A stretch of DNA of 64,000 nt from Aureobasidium sp. EXF-3400 (Eukaryota; Ascomycota; Dothideomycetes; Dothideales; Saccotheciaceae): positions 59,827-123,826 of the forward strand of contig SWBL01000130.1 of NCBI GenBank assembly GCA_024195585.1. Reading direction: 5' to 3'. Of this stretch, positions 43,038 through 52,442 are shown one piece after another. How positions within the stretch are numbered: position 1 is the stretch's first letter; each line of letters opens with the position of its first letter. A program made the position numbers and the translations under genes. The notes under the pieces were generated by a model. That model was not told the DNA's origin and made no database searches. It was given only the letters and a program-made list of their open reading frames with translations.

Positions 43038-43940
43038 ATGTTTTCCCAGTTGCTACGCCAAAGACTGGGTCTGGCAAACTCCATACCAACCCTTCAAACT
43101 CGCAAGGCCTCATCACTACTCAAACCACGCCACCCCTTCTTCAACCCATCCACAACACGCACCATGAACAACCAACTCGACCCAATTACTCGAACCCGCC
43201 TCCAGCGAGCTCAACGCTTCTATCATTCAGGCGGCTACGGATCCGGAAGCAACGGCGTAATGTCCTCTTTCTACTTCCTCTTCGCCGCAAACGCCATGGT
43301 CTTCGGAGCTCTAAACTACGCCAAATATATCAAAGACTGGAAACTAGAGAAGAGGCTTCTTTCCAACACTCTCTTGTCCCCTGCAGGTGTGGACAGCGGT
43401 CGTTGGTGGACAATCATCACCTCGGCATTCGCTCACATCGACCCCGTACATTTTGCCTTCAACATGCTATCCTTGTATAACTTTTGCTCATTGTGTGCAT
43501 TCATCCCTGGCATGAACGGATTGCATTTGTTTGCAGTAGCTGGCGGAAGTGCGGTAACAGGTGGACTGGGCTTCCTCTACCACCGCAAGAAGAAGGTGCA
43601 AGAGGCTGGGAGAAGCGATTGGCAGACCAAGACCAGAAACTACAACTCTGCGGCTTTGGGAGCCAGTGGAGCTGTCATGGGCGTGGGTGCGTTGACCGCT
43701 TGTATGGTGCCTAATGCACCTATGCAGTTGATGTTGATTCCCATCACGTTCCCTCTGTGGATCTTTGTTGCTGGCTACGGTGTAGTCGATTCATACTTCT
43801 TGGACTCGCCCACTTCAGGAATCGCTCATGCTGGTCATCTGGGCGGTTTAGTATTTGGTGCTGCTTACTATCTGGCCTTTTTAAGAAAGTCGCCAATGGG
43901 TGTCTGGAGAAACATTCAGAGAACGATCTCTAGAAGATAA
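43038..43940 (+). CDS. mitochondrial rhomboid intramembrane protease
   Basis: Single exon, 300 residues from the ATG at 43038, where a basic, Ser/Arg-rich presequence begins (MFSQLLRQRLGLANS). Rhomboids cleave substrates inside the inner mitochondrial membrane; the yeast counterpart Pcp1 processes the fusion GTPase Mgm1. Catalytic residues are visible: Ser210 in GASGAVMG and His267 in HAGHLGGLVFG, with the conserved HIDPVHFAFNM at about 133-143 supplying an Asn. About six or seven hydrophobic helices span residues 75-285. An insertion rich in Lys/Arg (YHRKKKVQEAGRSDWQTK) lies in the loop before the catalytic Ser, as in mitochondrial members. Pcp1 orthology is likely but not proved. Confidence 0.9.
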   Translation: MFSQLLRQRLGLANSIPTLQTRKASSLLKPRHPFFNPSTTRTMNNQLDPITRTRLQRAQRFYHSGGYGSGSNGVMSSFYFLFAANAMVFGALNYAKYIKDWKLEKRLLSNTLLSPAGVDSGRWWTIITSAFAHIDPVHFAFNMLSLYNFCSLCAFIPGMNGLHLFAVAGGSAVTGGLGFLYHRKKKVQEAGRSDWQTKTRNYNSAALGASGAVMGVGALTACMVPNAPMQLMLIPITFPLWIFVAGYGVVDSYFLDSPTSGIAHAGHLGGLVFGAAYYLAFLRKSPMGVWRNIQRTISRR

Positions 43941-44269
43941 GAGGCTAGAGAGCAACAGTGAACGTACAATATAAGTTATCTGATTCACAAAAAGCAACGA
44001 AACCACTTGAGGACTGTACTATGAAGAATAAAACCCATGGAAAACCAGCTGAATATGTTGCTTTAACGGGAACAGCTATATAGAAAACCCCTGAAACCTT
44101 GACCCCATCGAAAAAGGGGAGACCGACCGACCTACACGCTGATAATGCAATCTGAAACCAAAAGATGTGTGATATGGTATCACCACATAGGAAAACAACT
44201 CCTTCTGTACACCATTACATCCCATCCGACCAAAGCCCCCCTGAAATCATTGCACCCACCTGTCTGCAT
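43941..44269. other. convergent 3' region
   Basis: Tail-to-tail interval between the rhomboid and Bsd2-like genes. No gene seen; AT-rich with several polyadenylation-like strings (ataaaa near 44027). Confidence 0.5.
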
Positions 44270-45416
44270 TTAGACGGCTTGCTCAGGCGACTCATTGCTT
44301 GCAACAACAGCCGTGCCGAGACCTCTGTCGTTGGTGCCACGAATGATCATCTCCTGCCGCCTGGCACGGATGAATTGACTGACAGATCTGATCAAGATGA
44401 ACCAACCGACAATCATGAGGCCGTATGAAATCCAGTCTTGAGCACGAAGCCCATCGGTCTCTTCCACTCCGGTAACGTTTCCAGCAACCTTTGATGGGTC
44501 GAAGTCGTGGGCATTGGGGTCTGAAGGAATGGTGCCAGATGGGTCGTTGGCTGGTACGCCAGTGACGGGATCCGCAGGTACTGATCGGAATGTGAAGCCA
44601 TATTGGATCAGTGTAATACCTAGACCAGCGCGAGAGCCGTGCTTTGCAGCATGTGTGGTGTGAAGGAGATATGTGAGAAGGAAACCGATGAGTTGGAAGG
44701 ACATAGAGATAAGGGCGTTCCAGACAAAGGAGAACAGACTGCCGACTACCAGGCCGTCGACGAAGATGTCGTCGCTGTTGAAGGCACCAGGGGCGAGGAT
44801 AGAAGTCTCCCAGTAGGGCGGTGCTGAATCAGCGGCTGCTTGCTCATATGTCTGCGATAAGGTCAGTAAACCGTAGATGGAGTGATAGATGTGTGAGATA
44901 ACGCACCGGAGGCTTCTCGTCGAGCTCTTCGCCGCGAGTTGGCTTCGCGGAGATGTTGGCGAAAACACCGTCGTTGGCGCTGCTTCCACCACCAATAGTC
45001 ACAGCGTTGTTCGAGCGACTGCCACCAGGGAGGAACATATTAATCTCGGTAACCCTGCGGCCTAATCGAGGAGGCTGAACGGGTGCCGCAGGTTCCGGAG
45101 AGTCACGGTCGTTGGACTGTACAAGTCGTCGGCGGTCGGCATTGGGTTCGTCGTGGTCTGATTCGTCGTCGGAGGGAGCGGCGAAAGCATCGTCGATATC
45201 CCGGTCGGCGTCGTCGTCGTGTTGAGCAGAATTACGACGAGAAGAGTTGCGAGAGCGGAAAGACGGCGGGGGCGAATTAGGGATAGATTGTGAGTTTTGG
45301 CCGGCTACGTGGTCGTCGTCGTCATGTGTTTGCACCTGGAGTCGAGTCAGGATATACTAAAAGAGAGAAACGGCATGTTTGGCAGAACGTACACGCTCGT
45401 AATTAGAAGAGAACAT
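44270..45416 (-). CDS. Bsd2/Ndfip-like membrane adaptor for a NEDD4-type ubiquitin ligase
   Basis: Three exons (45416-45393, 45335-44907, 44851-44270) give 344 residues; introns are 57 and 55 nt. The first coding exon is only 24 nt (MFSSNYER). Bsd2 and Ndfip proteins recruit Rsp5 to cargo in Golgi and endosomes through PPxY motifs. Here PPTY is created across the exon 2/3 junction and PPYW follows 10 residues later. Three hydrophobic segments follow (VDGLVVGSLFSFVWNALIS, FQLIGFLLTYLLH and ISYGLMIVGWFILI). The N-terminal 140 residues are disordered and acidic (DRDIDDAFAAPSDDESDHDE). The yeast protein controls metal transporter sorting; the same role is inferred here. Confidence 0.88.
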
Positions 45417-45950
45417 TATGGGTGATCGCACTGTGGTCGGGCGCTTGAGACCAGGCGGTGTAAGCCTATGGGCGCGGAGAGATAAAGGGTCGCTAGGGTC
45501 GCTGGGGTCGGGCGAAGGAGGCGAAAGTAAACAGAGTCGAGAGAATCGAGGGAGTCGTGATCAAAGGGGAAAAGGAGCGGATGGGCGGGCGCAGAATCTC
45601 AGGAGTCGTGGTCGGAGTCGGGAGGATGATTTGATATGTTAGACAGAAACAGATGATGGTAGAAGAGAATGGACGGGGTCCCGGTCGCTTGCTGATGCGA
45701 TGGTGCCTAGTTTCAGATGGACGAAGCGGATCCGTTCAAAGCCGAGAGCGTATCGCGCACGCTCAGCCACAGTGACCGCTCCAGCCTCAGCCTTGAGATT
45801 AGCAAAGAATCCGGGGAAACGAGAATCGAAGGGTTTTGATGATGTCGACGATCAATAATTCTACCCTTCGTCACCACCTTTTTGCGCCATCACCAATTCC
45901 TGTAGCTACCCTCTAAACACAACAATTGCACAACCGCCACATCTTCCAGC
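45417..45950. promoter_or_regulatory. shared divergent promoter of the Bsd2-like and Cbp6-like genes
   Basis: Head-to-head interval of 534 bp. A purine-rich segment with repeated gggtcg, gagtcg and gggagtcg elements lies at about 45480-45640. No gene is supported. Confidence 0.45.
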
Positions 45951-46441
45951 ATGTCACGCGTTGTACGATCATATCCTTTGTTCCTGTCAGATGACAAAGA
46001 CGACTGACAGGCAAATGACAGCAAGCTTCAAAGCACTACGCCCGCATCCTTTCACAATGGCCCGTCAACCGCCTGCGCCCCGAACTCACCTTCCAAACTC
46101 TGCTGAAGAAGCGCATTGAAGCTGCTCCTGTCGCACAAGTCAATGAGGCCAACACTGCTCGTGCACAACCACCCAAGCCCAGAAATGAGGCCCAAGAGGT
46201 CAATGCCCTGTACTCGCTGCTCGAGAACAGATACGCAACTGCTGTATGCAAAACATCATTCTGATACGTCTCAAGACCATCGTCTAACACACCACAGTAC
46301 CCCTTGTCCAACGCCATGATGCATCCTGCTTCTTCGCCTGAGCACTACACAACCCTCGTCAAGGAGCTTGACGAAGTTCCCGACCGTACTTTCTTCCAGA
46401 GAATCGCCAGCAGATGGAAGAACATGGTCCGCATGTCCTAG
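45951..46441 (+). CDS. Cbp6/UQCC2-like cytochrome bc1 assembly factor
   Basis: Three exons (45951-45962, 46022-46243, 46298-46441) give 125 residues; the first coding exon is only 12 nt (MSRV) and both introns lie between codons. SKHYARILSQWPVNRLRPEL followed by FQTLLKKRIEA and later LLENRYATAYPLSN, MHPASSPEHYTTLVKEL and TFFQRIASRWKNM correspond in order and spacing to yeast Cbp6 and animal UQCC2. These small mitochondrial proteins bind the ribosome exit and promote cytochrome b synthesis and complex III assembly. The length is close to the family's usual 120-160. Similarity is moderate and was judged by eye. No separate presequence is visible, as is usual in the family. Confidence 0.75.
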
Positions 46442-46787
46442 TTTTCATTCTGCACCTGTAAAACATTGTACATTACCGCCACCACCGGAGATGCCGAGCA
46501 AAAAGACTTCCGACACTCCGTTATGTACTAATAGCATATAGACCTATATTCACGATGTCATGCCTGTATTTTGATTTCCGCAAGTCAAGTCTCGAAGTTC
46601 CTACACCGTCCGGGTCTTTCAAAGAGGCCAGCTTTGTTGTCACCCTGTCTCCATCAGCTTTTAGGTTCGAGGAATATCGTGCCCTGGAAGCCTATCCACC
46701 AACAACTCCCTCATGCGACCTCACTACCCACTCTTAATGCCAACATTTATATACGACCTTTTACCGGTCCCCTCCAACAAGCAAAAA
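46442..46787. other. intergenic region before the tRNA-like gene
   Basis: Short frames of 60-86 codons only; no gene supported. Confidence 0.5.
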
Positions 46788-46921
46788 GCCGTGGTGGTGC
46801 AGTGGTCAGCACACCCGACCTGGTTTCCTAAGCTCCTATTCGCCCTAAACTCGCAAACCTAAGTTCCTAAATCTCTCTCTCGACGGTCGGGAGGTCGCTG
46901 GTTCGAATCCAGCTCACGGCG
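46788..46921 (+). tRNA. tRNA gene with a large intron-like insertion, anticodon not assignable
   Basis: Acceptor stem GCCGTGG pairs with TCACGGC (one G.U), the D arm is GTGC/GCAC, the anticodon stem CCCGA pairs with TCGGG, and the T arm is GCTGG-TTCGAAT-CCAGC. Box A (TGGTGCAGTGG) and box B (GGTTCGAATCC) are intact, and TTTTT follows within about 20 bases, so Pol III transcription is likely. About 60 bases lie in the anticodon loop region, larger than most fungal tRNA introns. With the usual splice position after base 37 the loop would be C-C-T-G-G-T-G, lacking U33 and a purine at 37, so no isotype is safely assigned. It could be a true tRNA with unusual splicing or a tRNA pseudogene. Discriminator is G. 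Confidence 0.65.
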
Positions 46922-47040
46922 CTTGTCTTTCTTTTTGCTCGTGTCCTGCTTCACGTTGTGTGTTCTTTTTGACATCGTCGTGAGTACGTAATGCAGGGAA
47001 AATATCAGGATTACAGAAGCAAAACCCGGACATCATTGAC
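46922..47040. terminator. Pol III T-run and short spacer
   Basis: tttctttttg follows the tRNA-like gene by a few bases and is a plausible RNA polymerase III stop. The rest of the spacer is featureless. Confidence 0.5.
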
Positions 47041-47259
47041 TCAGCCAGCTAGTCGATTCATCACCTTCGTATCCTCAGAACCGTACACTTCGATCTGTAA
47101 CAACCGACCATGATCACGGCTAACGGCAATGATGACCTCGCGAGAGTAGCTGATCTCTTCGAGCGTCGACATGGTGTAGCGCAGGGGAAGATTTGTGGTA
47201 GATAGATTATCAGATTCGCCAGGAGTTGAGGAGACGGGCGATAATAGCGAGACTTGCAT
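47041..47259 (-). CDS. possible small hypothetical protein, 72 aa
   Basis: Open frame from the ATG at 47259. The product (MQVSLLSPVSSTPGESDN at the start, SRDHGRLLQIEVYGSED near the end) has alternating hydrophobic residues suggestive of a small beta-rich domain. It is not recognised and no second exon was found. It may be a real small conserved gene or chance. Confidence 0.4.
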   Translation of the reverse strand: MQVSLLSPVSSTPGESDNLSTTNLPLRYTMSTLEEISYSREVIIAVSRDHGRLLQIEVYGSEDTKVMNRLAG

Positions 47260-47788
47260 AGCATCCTCGAGAAGTCATGACGAGCAACGAACGTCTTGCT
47301 CTACAGCTTCGACCTCGCACACCACAATCAATTGTGAGCCAGGGTGACCACGGAGTTTAGCTCCGGCAGAATCCTGAATAACCTTTCAGCCTCATCTTCC
47401 ATCAACAGGTTTTCCACCTTCCGCCTTTACTTTTTCCCTTTGAGCTTCCTGACGATGTTTGCCGACCACGAAGATCAAAAGAAAAGGCATATCACAATCA
47501 TGTCTACCAAGAGCCAAGAGTCCGCCTCTTCTGGGCTTCAGGGTGAGCTGAGATTTCGCGACAAACCATTGAGATGTCGTCATCCGCAGATCGACCACTA
47601 TAGGCGAAATTTCAGGCCAAAGAGGTGAGCGAGAGGGTGTGGTTGTTGAGGAGGTCAAGTACCGTAAGACTCTGGTATCTCAATTTTTTCTTTCCCGCAT
47701 TCTTTGTCATATCTTCCGGCCCTTCTCTGGTGACTTCCCTCGTTGGATCTGGACATTTCCTGGCGAACTTTGACATATGTACCCTGAG
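47260..47788. other. upstream region of the permease gene with a possible 5' coding exon
   Basis: Mostly untranslated. A candidate first exon at 47500-47542 (ATG, then MSTKSQESASSGLQ, GTGAGC donor) joins in phase to an acceptor at 47787-47788 (CTGAG). The implied 246-nt intron is much longer than others in the window, so this exon is only a proposal. Confidence 0.4.
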
Positions 47789-47856
47789 CCTTGGACACGA
47801 TTGAGAAACACCTTGGAAACACTAGCGACTATACTGGCCACGTAGAAGAACCGACC

Positions 47857-49485
47857 ATGGCAATCATGGGTACCAAAACAGCCTCTCCGGCAGAGTACTC
47901 GCCGTCAAACTTCCCACACGACCCAGAAGCAGATGCCGGCGTCTTCGACCCCAACACAGGCGTAAAACGCGGTCTCAAAACCCGACATCTTTCCATGATG
48001 GCCTTAGCAGGCGTAATCGGACCTGGTCTTCTAGTCGGTTCCGGAGGAGCTCTTTCCAACGGAGGTCCAGCATCTCTACTCATCGGTTTCGGTGTCATCG
48101 GTATCCTTGCCTTTAGCATCATGCAATCTCTAGGCGAACTTACAACATTATATCCTTCTGGAGGCGCGTTCACAGAACTAGGAGAGCGATTTGTGGATAA
48201 AGCTTTTGGTGTCGCTGTGGGATGGAACTATTGGATCATTTGGGTTTGTGTTCTAGCCAACGAATACAATACCATCAGTAGTATCTTCACCTTTTGGGGT
48301 CCGAGTGTCCCGCTCTGGGGCTATTTTCTCATCTTCTGGTTCTTCTTTCTCGGATTCCAACTCTTGGGCGTTGAAGTCTTTGGAGAAGCTGAGTTTTGGC
48401 TTGCGGTGCTGAAACTGGCTGGATTGTTTGCCTTTTTCATCTTTGCGATTGTTTATGCGGCTGGTGGCTTGGTGGGTCAGGAAGAACCGCTGGGATTCAG
48501 GTATTACCATAATCCTGGAGCCTTTGTGGATGGCTTTAGAGGTGTTGCTACGGTGTTTGTCTTTTGCAGCACTTTCTATGCTGGTATTGAATCTGTGGCT
48601 GTTGCGGCGACTGAAACCAAAAATCCGGGTGTTGCGGTTCCATTGGCTATTCGACAGGTCTTTGCTCGCATTCTGTTCGTCTACATGGGCTCGGCCTTTT
48701 TCTTCGGTCTCGTGTGTCCGGCCAACGCAGTTGGTCTTGCAAACGGCAGTAGCAGAGCTCTGAAGTCACCAATGACAGTCGCAATTCAGAATGCAGGTTG
48801 GAACGGCGGTGTCCACCTCATCAACGCATTTATCTTCGTCACTTGCCTATCTGCCACAAACGCATCCATCTACATTGGTTCCAGAACCATTCTCTTCATG
48901 GCTAAAGACGGCAAGGCACCTCGCTTCCTGGGCTGGACAGACAAACGCGGTGTCCCCATCGCGGCTATCATCTTCACCAATCTCTTTGGAGCCATTTCGA
49001 TGATGAATGTCAGCACTGGTGCTGGAAAAGCTTACAATTACATTGTCAACCTCTCTGGCGTCTCCACATTCTTGGTCTGGGGCAGTATCAGTTTCATCCA
49101 CATACGTTTCCGCTCCGCATGGGCGAAGCAAGGTCGTTCTCCCTCTGAACTGCCCTTCCAATCCCTGTTTTACCCCTGGAACGCATATTTCGGCCTCTTT
49201 GCGAATATCTTCCTTGCATTGGTGCAGGGATGGGGCAACTTCGTTCCATTTGACGCGGCAGGGTTTGTGGATGCGTATATTCTGATTCCGCTGTTCCCAA
49301 TCATTTATGTGGTGTACAAAGTATGGAATAAGACTAGATTCCACAGGTTAGAAGAGATCGATTTGGATGTGGGCAGGAGAGGGGACGTGGATGCTGCGAA
49401 ACAGGCGACTAGACTTGTTCCTGATGAAGCGTTGACGCCGAAAGTCAAGGGAGGAAGACTGAGAAGTATCTGGAAGAGTATTTGA
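47857..49485 (+). CDS. amino-acid permease (yeast AAT/APC-type family)
   Basis: 542 residues from the ATG at 47857 in a GACCATGG context; the frame is open to 47788 and a further 5' exon is possible. The protein imports amino acids by proton symport across the plasma membrane. Family signs: KRGLKTRHLSMMALAGVIGPGLLVGSG (quoted in part) before TM1, GPASLLIGFGVIGI, then SLGELTTLYPSGGAFTELG, GVAVGWNYWIIWVC, the GFR..V.VFCSTFYAGIE region, EAKNP replaced by TETKNPGVAVP, and NASIYIGSRTILFMA. About 12 hydrophobic helices are spread over residues 45-500. The cytosolic C-terminus is charged (EEIDLDVGRRGD). Substrate specificity cannot be read off. The stop is 55 bases from that of the convergent F-box-like gene. 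Confidence 0.93.
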   Translation: MAIMGTKTASPAEYSPSNFPHDPEADAGVFDPNTGVKRGLKTRHLSMMALAGVIGPGLLVGSGGALSNGGPASLLIGFGVIGILAFSIMQSLGELTTLYPSGGAFTELGERFVDKAFGVAVGWNYWIIWVCVLANEYNTISSIFTFWGPSVPLWGYFLIFWFFFLGFQLLGVEVFGEAEFWLAVLKLAGLFAFFIFAIVYAAGGLVGQEEPLGFRYYHNPGAFVDGFRGVATVFVFCSTFYAGIESVAVAATETKNPGVAVPLAIRQVFARILFVYMGSAFFFGLVCPANAVGLANGSSRALKSPMTVAIQNAGWNGGVHLINAFIFVTCLSATNASIYIGSRTILFMAKDGKAPRFLGWTDKRGVPIAAIIFTNLFGAISMMNVSTGAGKAYNYIVNLSGVSTFLVWGSISFIHIRFRSAWAKQGRSPSELPFQSLFYPWNAYFGLFANIFLALVQGWGNFVPFDAAGFVDAYILIPLFPIIYVVYKVWNKTRFHRLEEIDLDVGRRGDVDAAKQATRLVPDEALTPKVKGGRLRSIWKSI

Positions 49486-49540
49486 TGTTTTTTCCAGCGT
49501 TGTAAAGAATGATTATGTATACTGATTAACGACTCCCTCA

Positions 49541-50710
49541 TCATTCCACCAAGCCCCTGGGCCTCATCTCATAACTGAACTTGCACCATTTTACTCCCGC
49601 CCCAGCCTCTGAGAGCACATCGATCCTCCTTTCTTCCTTGTCTACCTTGACCGACCTCCCAGTAATTCCTCTCAACCACTCCCTCTCATCCTCCAACTCA
49701 AACTTCAGAGTCCCAGCCACACACCCCTCCACCAGACTCCGCCTCTGAAACAGCCCAAACAGATCTTCCTTCTGCATCAACAGATCCATAAAGAACTCCA
49801 TACCCAGCTTAGCATCCTTATGCACCAAAGCACCATAGATGGAAAGTTCGTATCTGAAGACCCAGAGTTGAAGTTGCAGCCATAGATAATGTTGGTACGT
49901 AGAACCAGATAGACAGAATCGATTTTCGTTGCTTGAGGAAAATATCCATACGTTGTTGCTTGGTGGTGAGATTGTTATGGTGATGGAGGAGAGATGTTGA
50001 GCCACTAAATGCACAGTAGAGATGGCAGCCCAGGCTTGATGAGAGATGACGCGATCATCGAACCAGTATCTTCGTCGAGTTGTGTCGTAATATGGATCCA
50101 GCCCAATTTCCAAAACTTTGAGGCAAGGAAGTTTGGCGACAGCTGTGTTGAGAAGAGTAGCCATATTGTTATGCCAGAGTTCGCCTTGGAGTTGTAGGAT
50201 CCGGATGTGTTGGCTTGCGTGAATGGGCAGTGAGGAGAATGCCTTCTCAATAAAGAGTGGATATTTGCTGGCACCGCCGTAGTCGTACATGGGTCGCCAG
50301 ATACCTAGTGGCGTTGCTGCATGTAGTATCGGTATGGCTTCTAGATATATGGTACGACATGTTGAGAGGATGGCAAAGCAGTGCTCTCCAGCGCCTAATG
50401 TGATACCAGGGTTGCCATACATTTCTTCAAACGTACTAGTACTGCCATCTTGGCAATTCCCAACATCCGTTGGTGACCAGGATGGGTTCTTAGTCTTGAT
50501 GTTGGTGTCGTAGGTGAAGGCTCCAGTATTGTGAGGGATATGTCTGTAGATCATCTCGCGTAGCTCGCGTGGAAGGTCCAGAAAGGAGACATTATTGTGC
50601 CGCCGTTCGTTGACAGTTTCTGCCCCTGGCAGTCTGGTTGCATTATTTGGCTCCATAAAGTTGTTTGTAATACGAAAGAGTTTCCAAAATTCGGAGTGCT
50701 CATGGATCAT
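49541..50710 (-). CDS. F-box-like hypothetical protein, 389 aa
   Basis: Single exon. The ATG at 50710 gives 389 residues; the Met at 50656 is an alternative start. FLDLPRELREMIYRHI (about residues 43-58) is the short F-box-like helix pair common in ascomycete proteins of unknown function, related to the LPPEIRN-type domain. The remainder is not recognised: ILSTCRTIYLEAIPIL, a Trp-rich core (YQHYLWLQLQLWVFRYEL) and a charged C-terminus. If the F-box is functional, the protein would link a substrate to Skp1 of an SCF ubiquitin ligase, but no partner is evident. The next gene on the same strand carries a similar domain. Confidence 0.75.
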   Translation of the reverse strand: MIHEHSEFWKLFRITNNFMEPNNATRLPGAETVNERRHNNVSFLDLPRELREMIYRHIPHNTGAFTYDTNIKTKNPSWSPTDVGNCQDGSTSTFEEMYGNPGITLGAGEHCFAILSTCRTIYLEAIPILHAATPLGIWRPMYDYGGASKYPLFIEKAFSSLPIHASQHIRILQLQGELWHNNMATLLNTAVAKLPCLKVLEIGLDPYYDTTRRRYWFDDRVISHQAWAAISTVHLVAQHLSSITITISPPSNNVWIFSSSNENRFCLSGSTYQHYLWLQLQLWVFRYELSIYGALVHKDAKLGMEFFMDLLMQKEDLFGLFQRRSLVEGCVAGTLKFELEDEREWLRGITGRSVKVDKEERRIDVLSEAGAGVKWCKFSYEMRPRGLVE

Positions 50711-51054
50711 GTAAGTAGGTAGTTCTTATCAGATACGAGATGCACTCGAAGGATGCTGGATGCCTGATCAACCCCGCATCTGACTTCACTTGTTTGAGTT
50801 GAATCCATACATGTTTATAATAGTCTGTATACCATAACTCAAAGAGATAGGCGGGTCTTCCTCATATACGAAAGACTGACGTGTCCAGCTATAGAAGTGC
50901 ACACAGGAAGAAGTCAGATCCAAGGAGAGAGGTTATTTTCAGGTGTTTCCATGGCCACACTTGTGTTTATAAAGATACTTTGCATTTTGATATTATATGT
51001 ATTTGACCCGTTTCGACGCAAGAGAGGGCGACTACCAACCATAATCGATCCATC
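50711..51054. other. intergenic region between two F-box-like genes
   Basis: AT-rich; no gene seen. It likely carries the promoter of the left gene and the 3' end of the right gene. Confidence 0.5.
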
Positions 51055-52041
51055 TCAGCCAGAATCCTCGAAGAACTGTGGAAGGAAGTCTCGAAGAAGA
51101 GGCAGGCGAGCATCGGGATCAGCAGCTTTGACCTTTGCTAGCTCTGCAAGCCATTTTTTGGCAGCTTCATTGAAATCACGTCTCTCAGTCTCGTACTGAG
51201 GAGATCTTCTACCACAAGACTGCGTCCACTCAACTTTTGCCGGCTTGTTTTCGAGACGATCCAGATTTGTGACAAAGCATTTGCCCATGTTAGGATCGGT
51301 CCTCGTGGTCCCGCGCAAGATAAGACAACCAATCCTGATGCCTGCCCCATTGATGATCTGACTGATCTGTCCCATGTCGTCTCCATTACTCGGACGAAGG
51401 TGGCAGTATGTACATGTGAAAACTGAAAGATAAGCTCCTTTGGGTTGACGCATGGCTATCAGAAAGACCTTCAGGGCCTCCAGGTCCCTCAATGGACGCA
51501 TTGGACGGAAGTTGTGGCAAACGATGCCGATGTGTATGCCAGCTAATGAGATAGGTAGAGCTTCATTCATAATCGTGTTGCATGTTTGTAAGATACCAGA
51601 GTGCGTAGCGTTGCCAGAGAGTTGGAAGGTAAAATGCATGTCCCTCACAGAGGGATACTCTGGACGACAAGTCGTGTGTGTCAGGTCCGAACGACAGAGA
51701 GAACAAATGCACCGAAGTCTTCTCAGACGATTTCCTTGCCAGTTTGTGAGAATCGTCCAACAAGTCCCGTTTTTCACAGGAGCAAAGATGTGGTGATAGA
51801 CCATGTTGCGGATCTCGGGTGGAAGCGACAAGAATGGGAATCCTGCCTGAGTGGACTTGGTGCTCTTCAGAGCAGGCACATTAGCAGCGGAAGTTGATTG
51901 TTGCTCGGAAGTCGACATGTTGTTTGTGCGTGGAACAGTTGGCAGTGACGTGCGGTAAAGACTTGGAGGCGGTGGCACCGATGATGTGTGGTCGAGGACT
52001 TGACTTAGAGGAGGCGTCGATGAAAAGGGCGGAGGAGCCAT
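51055..52041 (-). CDS. F-box-like hypothetical protein, 328 aa
   Basis: Single exon; the ATG at 52041 (MAPPPFSSTPPLSQ) is preferred, although the frame extends to 52284 and another Met lies at the start of MSTSEQQSTSAANVP. FLSLPPEIRNMVYHHIF is the F-box-like element. Cys pairs (CICSLC, TCTYCHL) could bind zinc but are not in a known finger. The remaining sequence (ILQTCNTIMNEALPISL) resembles the matching part of the neighbouring gene, ILSTCRTIYLEAIPIL, which suggests shared descent of the two. The N-terminus is proline-rich and disordered. The cellular role is not known. Confidence 0.75.
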   Translation of the reverse strand: MAPPPFSSTPPLSQVLDHTSSVPPPPSLYRTSLPTVPRTNNMSTSEQQSTSAANVPALKSTKSTQAGFPFLSLPPEIRNMVYHHIFAPVKNGTCWTILTNWQGNRLRRLRCICSLCRSDLTHTTCRPEYPSVRDMHFTFQLSGNATHSGILQTCNTIMNEALPISLAGIHIGIVCHNFRPMRPLRDLEALKVFLIAMRQPKGAYLSVFTCTYCHLRPSNGDDMGQISQIINGAGIRIGCLILRGTTRTDPNMGKCFVTNLDRLENKPAKVEWTQSCGRRSPQYETERRDFNEAAKKWLAELAKVKAADPDARLPLLRDFLPQFFEDSG

Positions 52042-52442
52042 GACGAGTGATGGTGAAGTGATTGTGTGGCAGGTTGTGTTGCAGAAGATGACAAAGTCGA
52101 GGCGGTAAGGTCGAAAAGTGAGAGATAGAACAGAATGGACGAGCGAAAGTGAAAGCTCTGAAAGTTGCAAGAAGTGATCGAATAGAGTGCTGATGGCCTT
52201 TGGTTTCAGCTCCCACGCTCCTTTCCTGAGCATTCGGACGCTATAGAAAGGCACAGTAATGTTCAAACCAGAGATGTACCCCAAGAGATGTAAAAGTAAA
52301 TTTCTCTCGGTGGATGCTATCTTGTTTCTCGATACTATTGTGCCTTTTTACAGCTCACCGTGCGAAAAAGCTTTCCACACTGGGAGATGATGCATTGATC
52401 TGAAAGCTTGTGGAAAAGTGAAGCACATTCAGCAGAATAGTA
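52042..52442. other. promoter interval of the F-box-like gene and 3' end of TIP20
   Basis: About 400 bases without a supported gene; part of it is open in frame with the F-box-like gene but lacks similarity to it. Confidence 0.45.
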
